A DNA stretch of 64,000 bases, from NCBI RefSeq assembly GCF_031769195.1, contig NZ_JAVHNP010000003.1, positions 434,001 through 498,000 of the forward strand, written 5' to 3'. This document shows positions 27,106 through 34,665 of the stretch, piece after piece (the first letter of the stretch is position 1; every line of letters begins with the position of its first letter). The notes under the pieces were generated by a model. That model searched no databases. It saw nothing but the letters and a program-made list of their open reading frames with translations, and had not been told where the DNA came from. Both the position numbers and the translations under genes were made by a program. The stretch is from Vreelandella sp031769195 (lineage in GTDB: Bacteria > Pseudomonadota > Gammaproteobacteria > Pseudomonadales > Halomonadaceae).

Positions 27106-27843
27106 ATGGCCGTGACAATAGATCAAGTAATCTCTTTGACAGCTAGTATTGGAGCCTGCTTTTCTGCTATCGCAGCATTCCTTGCTGTACGGCAAATCTC
27201 TAAACAACGAGAGTCCTCTTACAAGCCAGAGCTCGTGCTATCTAAAACGATGTTCGAGAGTTCGCCTAACCCGCGGTCGAAAGGAAATATTCCTGATACA
27301 TGGATTGCAAAGACGAAGCTAGAAGAAGAGTCGAGCCTTATGCGTTCATTTTCAATGCCTCTTAGAAATGTAGGGCTCGGTGCTGCCAAAAATATCAAAG
27401 TAACTTGGTCGTTTCCTATCGATAGTGTTGTTTCAACTGTAAATGAGATAGCCCAAAAGTCTCTCGTGTCGGCATATTTTGAGTATGAAAATGAAATGCT
27501 GTCCCTGAAGTCGGAAGTTATGGGCGCCTCTGTTTCCGCATGGAGGAATCAGAAAAACCAAACTATTGATTTTGTTTTACCCGCGCCAGTAGACACAGCT
27601 CCTATTGAGTTGGCTCTACCGCATGCTTATATCCAACTTGTCTCTGCGCTGATACATTTTTCAGCTAGGTCTGAGAGCTTTGACTATTTAGAGCATCTTC
27701 CGTCTCTAAACCTTGATATCAATTTTATTGATATAGGTGGTGGCCAACATAAATCAAAATTTTCAATTTCAACAGAAGTTGTATCCGTAACGGGTAAGGG
27801 AGAAGAATTTCAAGGATATGCTGAAAGCCGGAATCGTGCCTAA
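27106..27843 (+). CDS. Hypothetical cassette-borne protein with one N-terminal membrane helix
   Basis: A 245-residue protein that I do not recognise. It has a single N-terminal membrane segment (about residues 5-28) followed by a basic stop (RQISKQRESS) and a soluble beta-rich domain of about 200 residues on the cytoplasmic side. Its codon use and base composition are much more AT-rich than the flanking gab genes, which suggests transfer. The stop codon TAA lies inside the R'' box of the attC site that follows, as is usual for integron gene cassettes. The start at 27106 has AAGGA upstream. Confidence 0.65.
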   Translation: MAVTIDQVISLTASIGACFSAIAAFLAVRQISKQRESSYKPELVLSKTMFESSPNPRSKGNIPDTWIAKTKLEEESSLMRSFSMPLRNVGLGAAKNIKVTWSFPIDSVVSTVNEIAQKSLVSAYFEYENEMLSLKSEVMGASVSAWRNQKNQTIDFVLPAPVDTAPIELALPHAYIQLVSALIHFSARSESFDYLEHLPSLNLDINFIDIGGGQHKSKFSISTEVVSVTGKGEEFQGYAESRNRA

Positions 27844-27921
27844 CAAGTGCAGGCATGTCGGAGCCCATTGCATTGTGCTTTCGGCTCCATTCCATGGGCG
27901 CGCATGCTGTAAGCGTTAGAA
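27838..27921 (+). other. Integron-type attC recombination site (59-base element)
   Basis: The layout matches the attC folded structure. R'' is GCCTAAC (27838-27844), then a 5-nt spacer AAGTG and L'' CAGGCATG (27850-27857). After the variable terminal part comes L' CATGCTG (27903-27909), a 5-nt spacer TAAGC, and R' GTTAGAA (27915-27921). L'' pairs with L' except for one extra G, the extrahelical base used for strand choice by IntI. Inner stems GCCCAT/ATGGGC and GGAGCC/GGCTCC form the terminal structure. The last two bases of R' differ from the GTTRRRY consensus partner. A perfect GTTAGGC at 27958-27964 could be an alternative outer R' box giving a longer, VCR-sized site. No integrase gene is in the window. 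Confidence 0.7.
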
Positions 27922-28029
27922 ATTAGTGTGTATACTAAAAAGCCTCCGACTTCGCGTGTTAGGCAATCTTGGGTTAGAGTGCTTCGATGTGTGTAGTCTA
28001 ACCTTATGATATATGGGTTTTTTTTGATT

Positions 28030-28062
28030 TTGCAATAGCTGCTTCAATGTCGTATAATTGCA
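28030..28062 (+). promoter_or_regulatory. Strong sigma-70 promoter with operator-like repeat for the first AbiE pair
   Basis: TTGCAA (28030-28035), a 17-bp spacer and a perfect TATAAT (28053-28058). TGCAAT (28031-28036) and ATTGCA (28057-28062) form an inverted repeat that covers both promoter boxes, a place where an AbiEi-type repressor would block transcription. The binding is inferred from the family's known autoregulation. Confidence 0.65.
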
Positions 28063-28096
28063 TCGTTGTGCTGTCGTAAATATGCCGAGGTTCGTC

Positions 28097-28510
28097 ATGG
28101 CGCTTAAATCTCTGAAAAGCAAGGTAAAATACCGAATTAGCCGTAGTAAAGGGGCTGTATTTACCCCGAGGGATTTCTTTGACCTGTCTGATCGTGACCA
28201 AGTTGGCCGGGTGTTACGGCAGCTGGTGACTGATGAGACTTTGATCAAATTTGGCCAAGGGCTATACGCGAAGGCCAAGCGTTCGTCTTTGACCGGCAAG
28301 TTAATCCCTGTTAAACCGTTACCAGAGCTAGCTACAGAGGCTCTCAGCGAGAAGCTGAAAATTAAAGTGGTGCCCGCTAAGGATTTGGAGCGGTACAATA
28401 CTGGTCAGACCACCCAAGTGCCTACAGGTAGGGTGATCGCTGTTAAGGGGCGAGTATCCCGAAAAATGGCGTATGACGGGAAGTCTATAAAGTATCAGTA
28501 TGTCTCTTAA
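28097..28510 (+). CDS. AbiEi-like antitoxin / DUF6088-type winged-helix protein
   Basis: A 137-residue protein with an N-terminal winged helix (about 5-60; GAVFTPRDFFDLSDRDQVGRVLRQLV) and a basic C-terminal part. It is the upstream partner of a nucleotidyltransferase toxin gene, which it overlaps by 11 bp, the layout of AbiE type IV toxin-antitoxin pairs. By family knowledge it would repress the shared promoter and counter the toxin without direct contact. The frame is open from 28058, but ATG 28097 has GAGG eight bases upstream. It is shorter than the second antitoxin in this window and belongs to a different subtype. Confidence 0.75.
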   Translation: MALKSLKSKVKYRISRSKGAVFTPRDFFDLSDRDQVGRVLRQLVTDETLIKFGQGLYAKAKRSSLTGKLIPVKPLPELATEALSEKLKIKVVPAKDLERYNTGQTTQVPTGRVIAVKGRVSRKMAYDGKSIKYQYVS

Positions 28511-29414
28511 CTCCGAAGTCGTTAATGAAATCGCTACTGAGTTGGGGATAGATCCAGCTTTTGTGGAGAAGGACTGGTATTCAGTACAAGTTCTGAAAAC
28601 GGTTGCTGAATATCAAAGCGAATCCATTGAAACGCTGTTTGCAGGAGGAACCAGCCTTTCAAAAGGGCATGGGTTGATCCAGCGTTTTTCAGAGGATCTG
28701 GACTTCCGTTGTCGTTACATCACATCCCTCACAGGCAATCAAAAAAAAATAGTACGAAGGGCATATCGTTCGGACATGGTTGGTTGTATTCAAGCTATTG
28801 ATCATATTGAGCTAGATGAATTAAAAGTGGCTGTGGCCAGCAACTACATTAAATTCCCCTTGGGCTATCCGCAACAGTGCGATGTTCACCCCTCCTTACG
28901 CCCTAATCTCGAAATAGAGTTCAGCTTTACCCAGCCTCGTCTACACCCACAACGAAAGCCAATCCAGTCTTTGATTTCCAGTTTTACAGGTGGAGCTCCG
29001 GAAACAGAAATCTTGTGTTTGTCTCCGATAGAAACGGGAGCAGATAAACTCAGTGCGTTGACATGGCGCGTGTTGAGACGGAATCGAAGTGACTCTTCAG
29101 ATGATCCTGCCATGATCAGACATCTACATGATTTGTGTGCCTTGCATTCTGTCATTGAACAGGAACAGGTATCTTTTATTGAGACCGTATACGCCTCTTT
29201 CGAGGAAGATCAGAAAACCGGCAGGCGCAGAACGGAAGAAGCGTTTTATCCATCTCTGCAAGCTGCTTTAGCACAATTACGGAGCGATATCATTTATCAG
29301 CAAGAGTATCAGAAGTTTGTAGATGCCATGTCTTACGCTGACGACGAAGATATGATCAGCTTTGATCGTGCAGTGACCAGTCTTGAAGCAATGGTTTCAC
29401 TGTTTGATGGTTGA
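28500..29414 (+). CDS. AbiEii/AbiGii-type nucleotidyltransferase toxin
   Basis: A 304-residue protein of the DUF1814 nucleotidyltransferase family. Motif I is FAGGTSLSKGHGL, motif II is SEDLDF with the catalytic acidic pair, motif III is GADKLSAL, and motif IV is IRHLHDL. AbiEii-type toxins transfer nucleotides to tRNA or other acceptors and arrest growth, and the pairs protect against phage. It overlaps the antitoxin gene by 11 bp. The region is AT-rich relative to flanks and lies directly after an attC-bearing cassette, which suggests acquisition. Confidence 0.85.
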   Translation: MSLNSEVVNEIATELGIDPAFVEKDWYSVQVLKTVAEYQSESIETLFAGGTSLSKGHGLIQRFSEDLDFRCRYITSLTGNQKKIVRRAYRSDMVGCIQAIDHIELDELKVAVASNYIKFPLGYPQQCDVHPSLRPNLEIEFSFTQPRLHPQRKPIQSLISSFTGGAPETEILCLSPIETGADKLSALTWRVLRRNRSDSSDDPAMIRHLHDLCALHSVIEQEQVSFIETVYASFEEDQKTGRRRTEEAFYPSLQAALAQLRSDIIYQQEYQKFVDAMSYADDEDMISFDRAVTSLEAMVSLFDG

Positions 29415-29761
29415 TTTTATTTAATTTTTGCTGTTCTAACAGAAAGAGACGCATTGAAACGGGTGCCGATATAATCTAATAATCGGCTGCACAGTGACCG
29501 ATTTTCCGCCGCTCCAAGCCTGCACGTGATCAGTGAGTTAAGCACCTTCCTGTCAACTGAGTAAGCGTATATCGACTGCTTCTTAAACGAGGCTCAGGAT
29601 GGGTAAAGTTTGGCGGCATTGCTGACGAAATTCGCTAATAATATCAAAAACGTGATGAATGGCGAGCTCCTCGTCATGACGCATATGCCATGACGTATTG
29701 TTCCCCGATGAGGCCGCGCCCTCTGTTGACAAGCTAGCTATAGCTAAGCGGTAATAGCTAC
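29415..29761. other. Intergenic region without a recognisable gene
   Basis: The 347 bp between the AbiEii toxin and the photolyase stop codon hold no supported ORF. Base composition shifts from AT-rich back to the local average. An imperfect dyad (GTCATG / CATGAC, about 29674-29695) and a small self-complementary AGCTATAGCT (about 29739) are visible, neither with a T tract. The segment may be the right border of the acquired patch. Confidence 0.4.
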
Positions 29762-31339
29762 TTATCCTTCCAACCCGCCATCGTCAAACAGCGAAAGCTG
29801 CTGCCGATTATCAGCCTTCGCTTTTTGACCACGCCGAGCATGCGGCCGTCGCTGACTCGCCAGCTTATCCACAATCGCTTGGCTGGCGTCTCTCGCTTCC
29901 GGTGTGCGGCGAAGCTCATAAAGCATCTTCTTCCAGTGGCGCGCTTCGGCTTCGAAGTCGTTGGGGATGGGGTAGTCGATGCCTGGCTGAAAGCCGAAGC
30001 GTTTTTGCAGGCTTTTTGGCAGTGCCCAGGGTTTGGCGCGCCATTCCAGAGGCAGGGGCGTAAGCTCGGGCACCCAGCGGGCGATGAATTCGCCGGTGGG
30101 GTCGTTATCTTCCGCTTGCTTGATCGGGTTGTAGACCCGCAGGGCGTTGGTGCCGGTGGCGCCTGCCTGCATTTGCACTTGAGGGTAGTGAATACCCGGC
30201 TCGAAGTCGGTAAATAGCCGCGCCAAATGTAAGGCTGGCTCAACCCAGTGCAACCCCAGGCCGAAGGTGGCGTGGGAGATCAGCATGGCGCGCATGCGAA
30301 AATTGATCCAGCCGGTGGCGGTCAGGCTGCGCATGCAGGCATCCACCAGCGGCACGCCGGTTTGGCCGCGCTTCCAGGCGATCAGGTGCGGGTGTTCCGG
30401 GTCGCGCTCCCGCAGGCCGCGCAGCGCGGGGTGGAGCGTTTGCTGCTCGATGCTGGGTTCGCTCTCCAGCTTCTGAATAAAGTGACAGTGCCAGTAAAGC
30501 CGCGAGGTAAAGGCACGCAGCGAGCGTGCCCAGGCGGTGTCGTCGGCGTGCTTTTGCCGCTGGCGGCGCAGGGATTGCACCACTTCCCGCATCGAGAGCG
30601 TGCCCCAGGCCAAGTGCGGGGAAAGCCGCGAACCAAACTCCCAGGCCAGTAACGGTTTAGAGAGCGAGCCGCGATAGCGCCGCCCGCGCTGGGTAATAAA
30701 GCTCAGCCATAGCGCGCGGCCTTCACTGCGCCCGCCCCGCTGGCGTTGGGGGCAGGGCGTGGTATCGAATCCCAGAGTAAGCGAGGGCAATTGAGCTACA
30801 TCAATGTGATGAAACGCTTCCCAACCGGGTGCCGCCACCGCTGTTTGAGGGGCGGGGTAGGTAGGGGAGGCCATCAGCGTTTCCCAGTGGCTTTCCCAAC
30901 GGGATTGATGCCCGGTGCGGCTACTCAGCCCGCGAATCACGCCCTGCTGGCGGGCTTCCTGCCAGGGCACGTGGTGGGCATGGCACCACGCTTGAACGCG
31001 CTGGTCGCGCTCAAAGCTCCAGGCGTTGCCGGTCTCTTGGTGTGAGTGCAGCACCAGTTCGCCGTAGTGCGCTTTGAGCGCGGCTAGGCACTGCACTATA
31101 TCGCCTTGCCACAGGCAGAGCGGCAGGCTCAGCGTGTTGAGCGCTTGGGCAAGATCAACCAGTGAATCGGCGGCAAACTGCCAGTGGCGCAGGGCGCTGT
31201 CGGGCGCTTGCCATTGCCCAGGCTCGATGGCAAATAGCGGCAGCACTGGGCCTGCCGCTGCGGCGTTGGCCAGCGGTGCGTGGTCGTGAATACGTAAATC
31301 GCGTTTGAACCAAACGACCTGAAGGGGTGCCTGAGCCAT
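29762..31339 (-). CDS. Cryptochrome/photolyase family protein
   Basis: A 525-residue flavoprotein with an N-terminal antenna-binding Rossmann domain (VVWFKRDLRIHDHAPL at residues 8-23) and a C-terminal FAD-binding helical domain (TGVPLVDACMRSLTATGWINFRMRAM; DPTGEFIARWVPEL). Classical CPD photolyases carry NNGGWQW followed by the ASTG segment; here the place reads HYPQVQMQAGATGTNALRV, so the Trp pair is missing. This suggests a separate subgroup with altered lesion binding or a light-sensing role. The C-terminus is a basic tail (QRRPHARRGQKAK). It is a single gene. Confidence 0.87.
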   Translation of the reverse strand: MAQAPLQVVWFKRDLRIHDHAPLANAAAAGPVLPLFAIEPGQWQAPDSALRHWQFAADSLVDLAQALNTLSLPLCLWQGDIVQCLAALKAHYGELVLHSHQETGNAWSFERDQRVQAWCHAHHVPWQEARQQGVIRGLSSRTGHQSRWESHWETLMASPTYPAPQTAVAAPGWEAFHHIDVAQLPSLTLGFDTTPCPQRQRGGRSEGRALWLSFITQRGRRYRGSLSKPLLAWEFGSRLSPHLAWGTLSMREVVQSLRRQRQKHADDTAWARSLRAFTSRLYWHCHFIQKLESEPSIEQQTLHPALRGLRERDPEHPHLIAWKRGQTGVPLVDACMRSLTATGWINFRMRAMLISHATFGLGLHWVEPALHLARLFTDFEPGIHYPQVQMQAGATGTNALRVYNPIKQAEDNDPTGEFIARWVPELTPLPLEWRAKPWALPKSLQKRFGFQPGIDYPIPNDFEAEARHWKKMLYELRRTPEARDASQAIVDKLASQRRPHARRGQKAKADNRQQLSLFDDGGLEG

Positions 31340-31451
31340 TAGCCGTAACGCCTGTTCGTCACTTATCTATTCGTGATGCAGTGATGACGTTACCATCAAG
31401 CGATTGTTTGCGTAACCAACTGAGTCACACCCGCCTCACAGGAGAACCACT

Positions 31452-31754
31452 ATGTATATTGCCATGAACCGTTTTCGGATTGCCCCAGGCCGCGAAGAGG
31501 ATTTTCTAGAGGTATGGCGCAACCGCGATTCCCACCTGGACGAAGTGCCGGGCTTCAAGCAGTTTCACATGCTGCAGGGCGAAAGCCAGGAAGACCACAC
31601 CGTGTTTATTTCCCATAGCGTGTGGGAGTCCGAAGAGGCCTTCCGCGCCTGGACCAAGTCAGAGGCTTTCCGCAAGGCTCACGCCAATGCCAAAGCGCCA
31701 GAAGGCATCTACCTTGGCCCGCCTAAGTTTGAAGGGTTTGAGGTGGTGTTGTAA
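31452..31754 (+). CDS. Antibiotic biosynthesis monooxygenase (ABM) domain protein
   Basis: A 100-residue single-domain ferredoxin-like protein of the ABM family: MYIAMNRFRIAPGREEDFLEVW, then FHMLQG and HSVWESEEAFRAWTKSEAF. Family members include heme-degrading IsdG/HmoA enzymes and quinol monooxygenases. The sequence is close to HmoA-like proteins, but heme ligands cannot be confirmed by eye. A clear AGGAG precedes ATG 31452. Confidence 0.82.
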   Translation: MYIAMNRFRIAPGREEDFLEVWRNRDSHLDEVPGFKQFHMLQGESQEDHTVFISHSVWESEEAFRAWTKSEAFRKAHANAKAPEGIYLGPPKFEGFEVVL

Positions 31755-31796
31755 GGCAGGAAATGGCTACCGCACTTGGGTGCGGTAGCGTTACTT

Positions 31797-33062
31797 TCAG
31801 GCGGTGCCTGCTGCTTCTAACATGGCGTGCAGCAACACGTTACACCCTGCATGAACATCGCTTGGCGTCGCGCTTTCCGCTTCGTTGTGGCTGATGCCGT
31901 CTTTGCAGGGAATAAAGATCATCGCCGCTGGGGCCACTCGGCCAATAAAAATCGCATCGTGCCCCGCGCCGCTGATGATATCCATATGCGATAACTCAAG
32001 CTTTTCAGCCCCTTGGCGCACGGCGTCGACACACGCTTTATTGAAATACTCGGGGGCAAAATCCGCCGTGGGCGTTAGTTCATAGGTTAACCCGTGGCGC
32101 TGGCAAATCTCCTCAATCGCGGCGGCCACCGCGTCGCCCATGGCCGTTAATGCATCTGGCTCCCAGTGGCGCATATCCAGCGTCATCTTTACCTGCCCAG
32201 GAATCACGTTGCGCGAGCCGGGGTGCAGCGCCATATACCCAACGGTGCCGCGCCCGTGGGGCTGGTGTTCATTGGCAATCCGATTGAGCGCTTGGGTCAC
32301 TTCCGCCGCACCCATCATAGCGTCTCGGCGCAGGTGCATGGGCGTGGGGCCGGCATGGGCCTCTAGGCCGGTAAGAGTGAGATCAAACCATTTCTGGCCC
32401 AGTGCGCCAATCACCACGCCAATGGTGGTGTCGGTGTCTTCAAGGATAGGGCCCTGCTCGATATGCGGCTCAAAGTAGGCCTGAATCTCGCTGGGCGATA
32501 CCTCGTCGCTGCCTCTATAGTTAATGGCGTCTAGGGCATCGCTGACCGACACGCCATCGGCGTCTTGACGCGCCATCATGGCATCGAATTCCAGCTCGCC
32601 GGTAAACACGCCGGAGCCCATCATGCAGGGCGGAAAGCGGCAGCCCTCTTCGTTGGTCCACGCGACCACTTCAATGGGCGCTTTAGTGGTAATGCGGTGT
32701 TCGTTTAAGGTGCGAATCACTTCCAGCCCTGCCAGCACGCCAAAGCAGCCGTCGTACTTACCGCCCGTGGGCTGGCTATCCAGGTGGCTGCCTGCCATCA
32801 CCGTTTTAGCGGTTGGGTCGCTGCCTTCTCGGCGGGCAAAAATATTGCCGATGTTATCAATGCGAATGGTGCAGCCTTCGGCGCGGCACCACTGAATAAA
32901 TAGGTCGCGGCCCTGGCGGTCTAGCTCGGTCAATGCCTGGCGATTGACGCCGCCTTTCGCGGTCGCGCCCAGCGTGGCCATCTCCATCAGTGCCGCCCAC
33001 AGGCGGTCGCTGTCGGTGCGTAAATGATCGAGTGTTGTGGTGGGTTCAACAAGTGAGTTCAT
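31797..33062 (-). CDS. M20 family Zn-dependent amidohydrolase (N-carbamoyl-beta-alanine / N-carbamoyl amino acid hydrolase)
   Basis: A 421-residue binuclear-zinc hydrolase of the allantoate amidohydrolase / beta-ureidopropionase group. Ligand motifs are visible: MAGSHLDSQPTGGKYDG, TNEEGCRFP (Glu-Glu pair), the lid-domain HIEQGPILE, and the C-terminal SGAGHDAIF. In reductive pyrimidine catabolism this enzyme releases CO2 and ammonia from N-carbamoyl-beta-alanine to give beta-alanine. The neighbours support this: divergent genes for an omega-aminotransferase and MmsA complete beta-alanine breakdown. ATG 33062 is chosen over the longer frame because AGGA lies upstream and MNSLVEP fits homologues. 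Confidence 0.85.
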   Translation of the reverse strand: MNSLVEPTTTLDHLRTDSDRLWAALMEMATLGATAKGGVNRQALTELDRQGRDLFIQWCRAEGCTIRIDNIGNIFARREGSDPTAKTVMAGSHLDSQPTGGKYDGCFGVLAGLEVIRTLNEHRITTKAPIEVVAWTNEEGCRFPPCMMGSGVFTGELEFDAMMARQDADGVSVSDALDAINYRGSDEVSPSEIQAYFEPHIEQGPILEDTDTTIGVVIGALGQKWFDLTLTGLEAHAGPTPMHLRRDAMMGAAEVTQALNRIANEHQPHGRGTVGYMALHPGSRNVIPGQVKMTLDMRHWEPDALTAMGDAVAAAIEEICQRHGLTYELTPTADFAPEYFNKACVDAVRQGAEKLELSHMDIISGAGHDAIFIGRVAPAAMIFIPCKDGISHNEAESATPSDVHAGCNVLLHAMLEAAGTA

Positions 33063-33264
33063 ACGTAACGTCGTCCTTTTCGAAGAGTGCACAGGCAAGG
33101 CTGGCGGCGTCCTGTTTTTTTATTAGCTACCAGCCAGCGTAGAGATAAATACCGCCTGATTACGTCTAAATTCTCTAACGTGAACAAAAGAAAAGGTTGA
33201 TTTTATAAACGTGGTGGGTGGCGCATGCTGTGGCTATGCCTGTTAGCGATGGAGCTTGGCCACT

Positions 33265-34638
33265 ATGTTTGGATTAAAGAGCGGATTAAAAAACCGCACC
33301 ACTACCCACACGCACCCAGCCGATGAGCAGGGCACCGCCCTCAACCAGCACTTCTGGATGCCGTTTAGCGCGAACCGCGATTTCCGCGCAAACCCGCGCA
33401 TGATTGCGGGGGCGGAAGGGCGTTATTACATCGATGACCAGGGGCGCAAGCTGTTCGATTCGCTCTCTGGCCTTTGGACCTGCGGGGCAGGCCATAACCG
33501 TGAAGAGATTCAGAAAGCCGTGGCGGCGCAGCTGGGTACGTTGGATTTTGCCCCTGGCTTTCAGATTGCCCACCCGTTGGCGTTCAAGCTGGCGGAAAAG
33601 GTCGCCAGCTTAACGCCTGCCGGGCTGGATCACGTGTTTTTCACCAACTCCGGTTCAGAAGCCGCCGATACCTCGGTCAAGATGGCCAAGGCCTACTGGC
33701 GGTTAAAAGGTAAGCCGGAAAAAACCCGCATGATCGGCCGCGCCAAGGGCTACCACGGGGTGAATATTGGTGGCACCAGCCTGGGCGGCATTGGCGGCAA
33801 CCGTAAGCACTACGGCCAGTTGATGGACGTGACGCACCTGCCCCACACCCTGCAGGCGGGCCATGCGTACACCCGTGGCCAAGCGGAAACCGGCGCTGAG
33901 CTGGCTGATGCGCTGCTGGATCAAATCGCCCTGCACGATGCCTCTACCATTGCGGCAGTGATTGTGGAGCCGATGTCGGGCTCGGCGGGGGTGATTGTGC
34001 CGCCAAAAGGCTATCTGGATCGGCTGCGGGAGATCTGCACCGCCCACGATATTCTGCTGATTTTTGATGAGGTGATTACCGCCTTTGGCCGCAGTGGGGC
34101 CACCACCGGAGCCGAAGCGTTTGGCGTCACGCCGGATATCATGAACGTGGCCAAACAGATCACCAACGGCGCGATCCCCATGGGCGCAGTGATCGCTTCT
34201 GGTGAGATTTTCGACACCTTTATGCACGCAGGCGGTGCCCCGCACGCGATTGAATTCCCCCACGGCTACACCTACAGCGCCCACCCCGTGGCTTGCGCGG
34301 CGGGGCTAGCGGCGCTGGAGATGATGGAGCGTGAAAACTTCCCCGCTCAGGTGAATGCCATCGCTCCGGTGTTCGAGCAGAAGCTGCACGCCCTAAAAGG
34401 CCACAACCATATTGTCGATATTCGCAACTACGGCTTGGCCGGTGCTCTTCAGCTAGCGCCGCGCAACGGTGACCCCACCATTCGCCCCCGCGATGCGCAT
34501 ATGGCGCTGTGGGAAGCAGGCTTTTACGTGCGCTACGGCGGCGACACCCTGCAGTTCGGCCCTCCCTTTGGCACCACGGAAGCCGAGCTTGAGCGTTTGT
34601 TTGATGCCGTTGCGACCACCCTGGATTCACTGGCGTAA
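33265..34638 (+). CDS. Omega-amino acid (beta-alanine)--pyruvate aminotransferase
   Basis: A 457-residue class III aminotransferase. It carries LNQHFWMPFSANRDF, the PLP-phosphate loop TNSGSEAADTSVK, the PLP Asp in IFDEVITAFGRSG, and the PLP Lys in VAKQITNGAIPMG. The N-terminal aromatic region matches beta-alanine:pyruvate transaminases (OapT type), which make malonate semialdehyde and alanine. A TTG at 33256 extends the frame, but GGAG at 33251-33254 is spaced for ATG 33265. It lies 27 bp upstream of mmsA and forms an operon with it. Confidence 0.9.
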   Translation: MFGLKSGLKNRTTTHTHPADEQGTALNQHFWMPFSANRDFRANPRMIAGAEGRYYIDDQGRKLFDSLSGLWTCGAGHNREEIQKAVAAQLGTLDFAPGFQIAHPLAFKLAEKVASLTPAGLDHVFFTNSGSEAADTSVKMAKAYWRLKGKPEKTRMIGRAKGYHGVNIGGTSLGGIGGNRKHYGQLMDVTHLPHTLQAGHAYTRGQAETGAELADALLDQIALHDASTIAAVIVEPMSGSAGVIVPPKGYLDRLREICTAHDILLIFDEVITAFGRSGATTGAEAFGVTPDIMNVAKQITNGAIPMGAVIASGEIFDTFMHAGGAPHAIEFPHGYTYSAHPVACAAGLAALEMMERENFPAQVNAIAPVFEQKLHALKGHNHIVDIRNYGLAGALQLAPRNGDPTIRPRDAHMALWEAGFYVRYGGDTLQFGPPFGTTEAELERLFDAVATTLDSLA

Positions 34639-34665
34639 CCCTGGCCCACCCTATTTCGGAGTTTA

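Noticed and set aside
29432..29545. A possible second attC after the AbiEii toxin (TTCTAAC near 29438 and GTTAAGC near 29537)
   Set aside because: The two boxes are not flanked by complementary L'' and L' sequences, so the fold typical of attC is missing.
26838..29761. Mobile element with transposase or integrase
   Set aside because: No transposase, recombinase or terminal inverted repeats were found in the AT-rich patch; only the attC-like site supports mobility.
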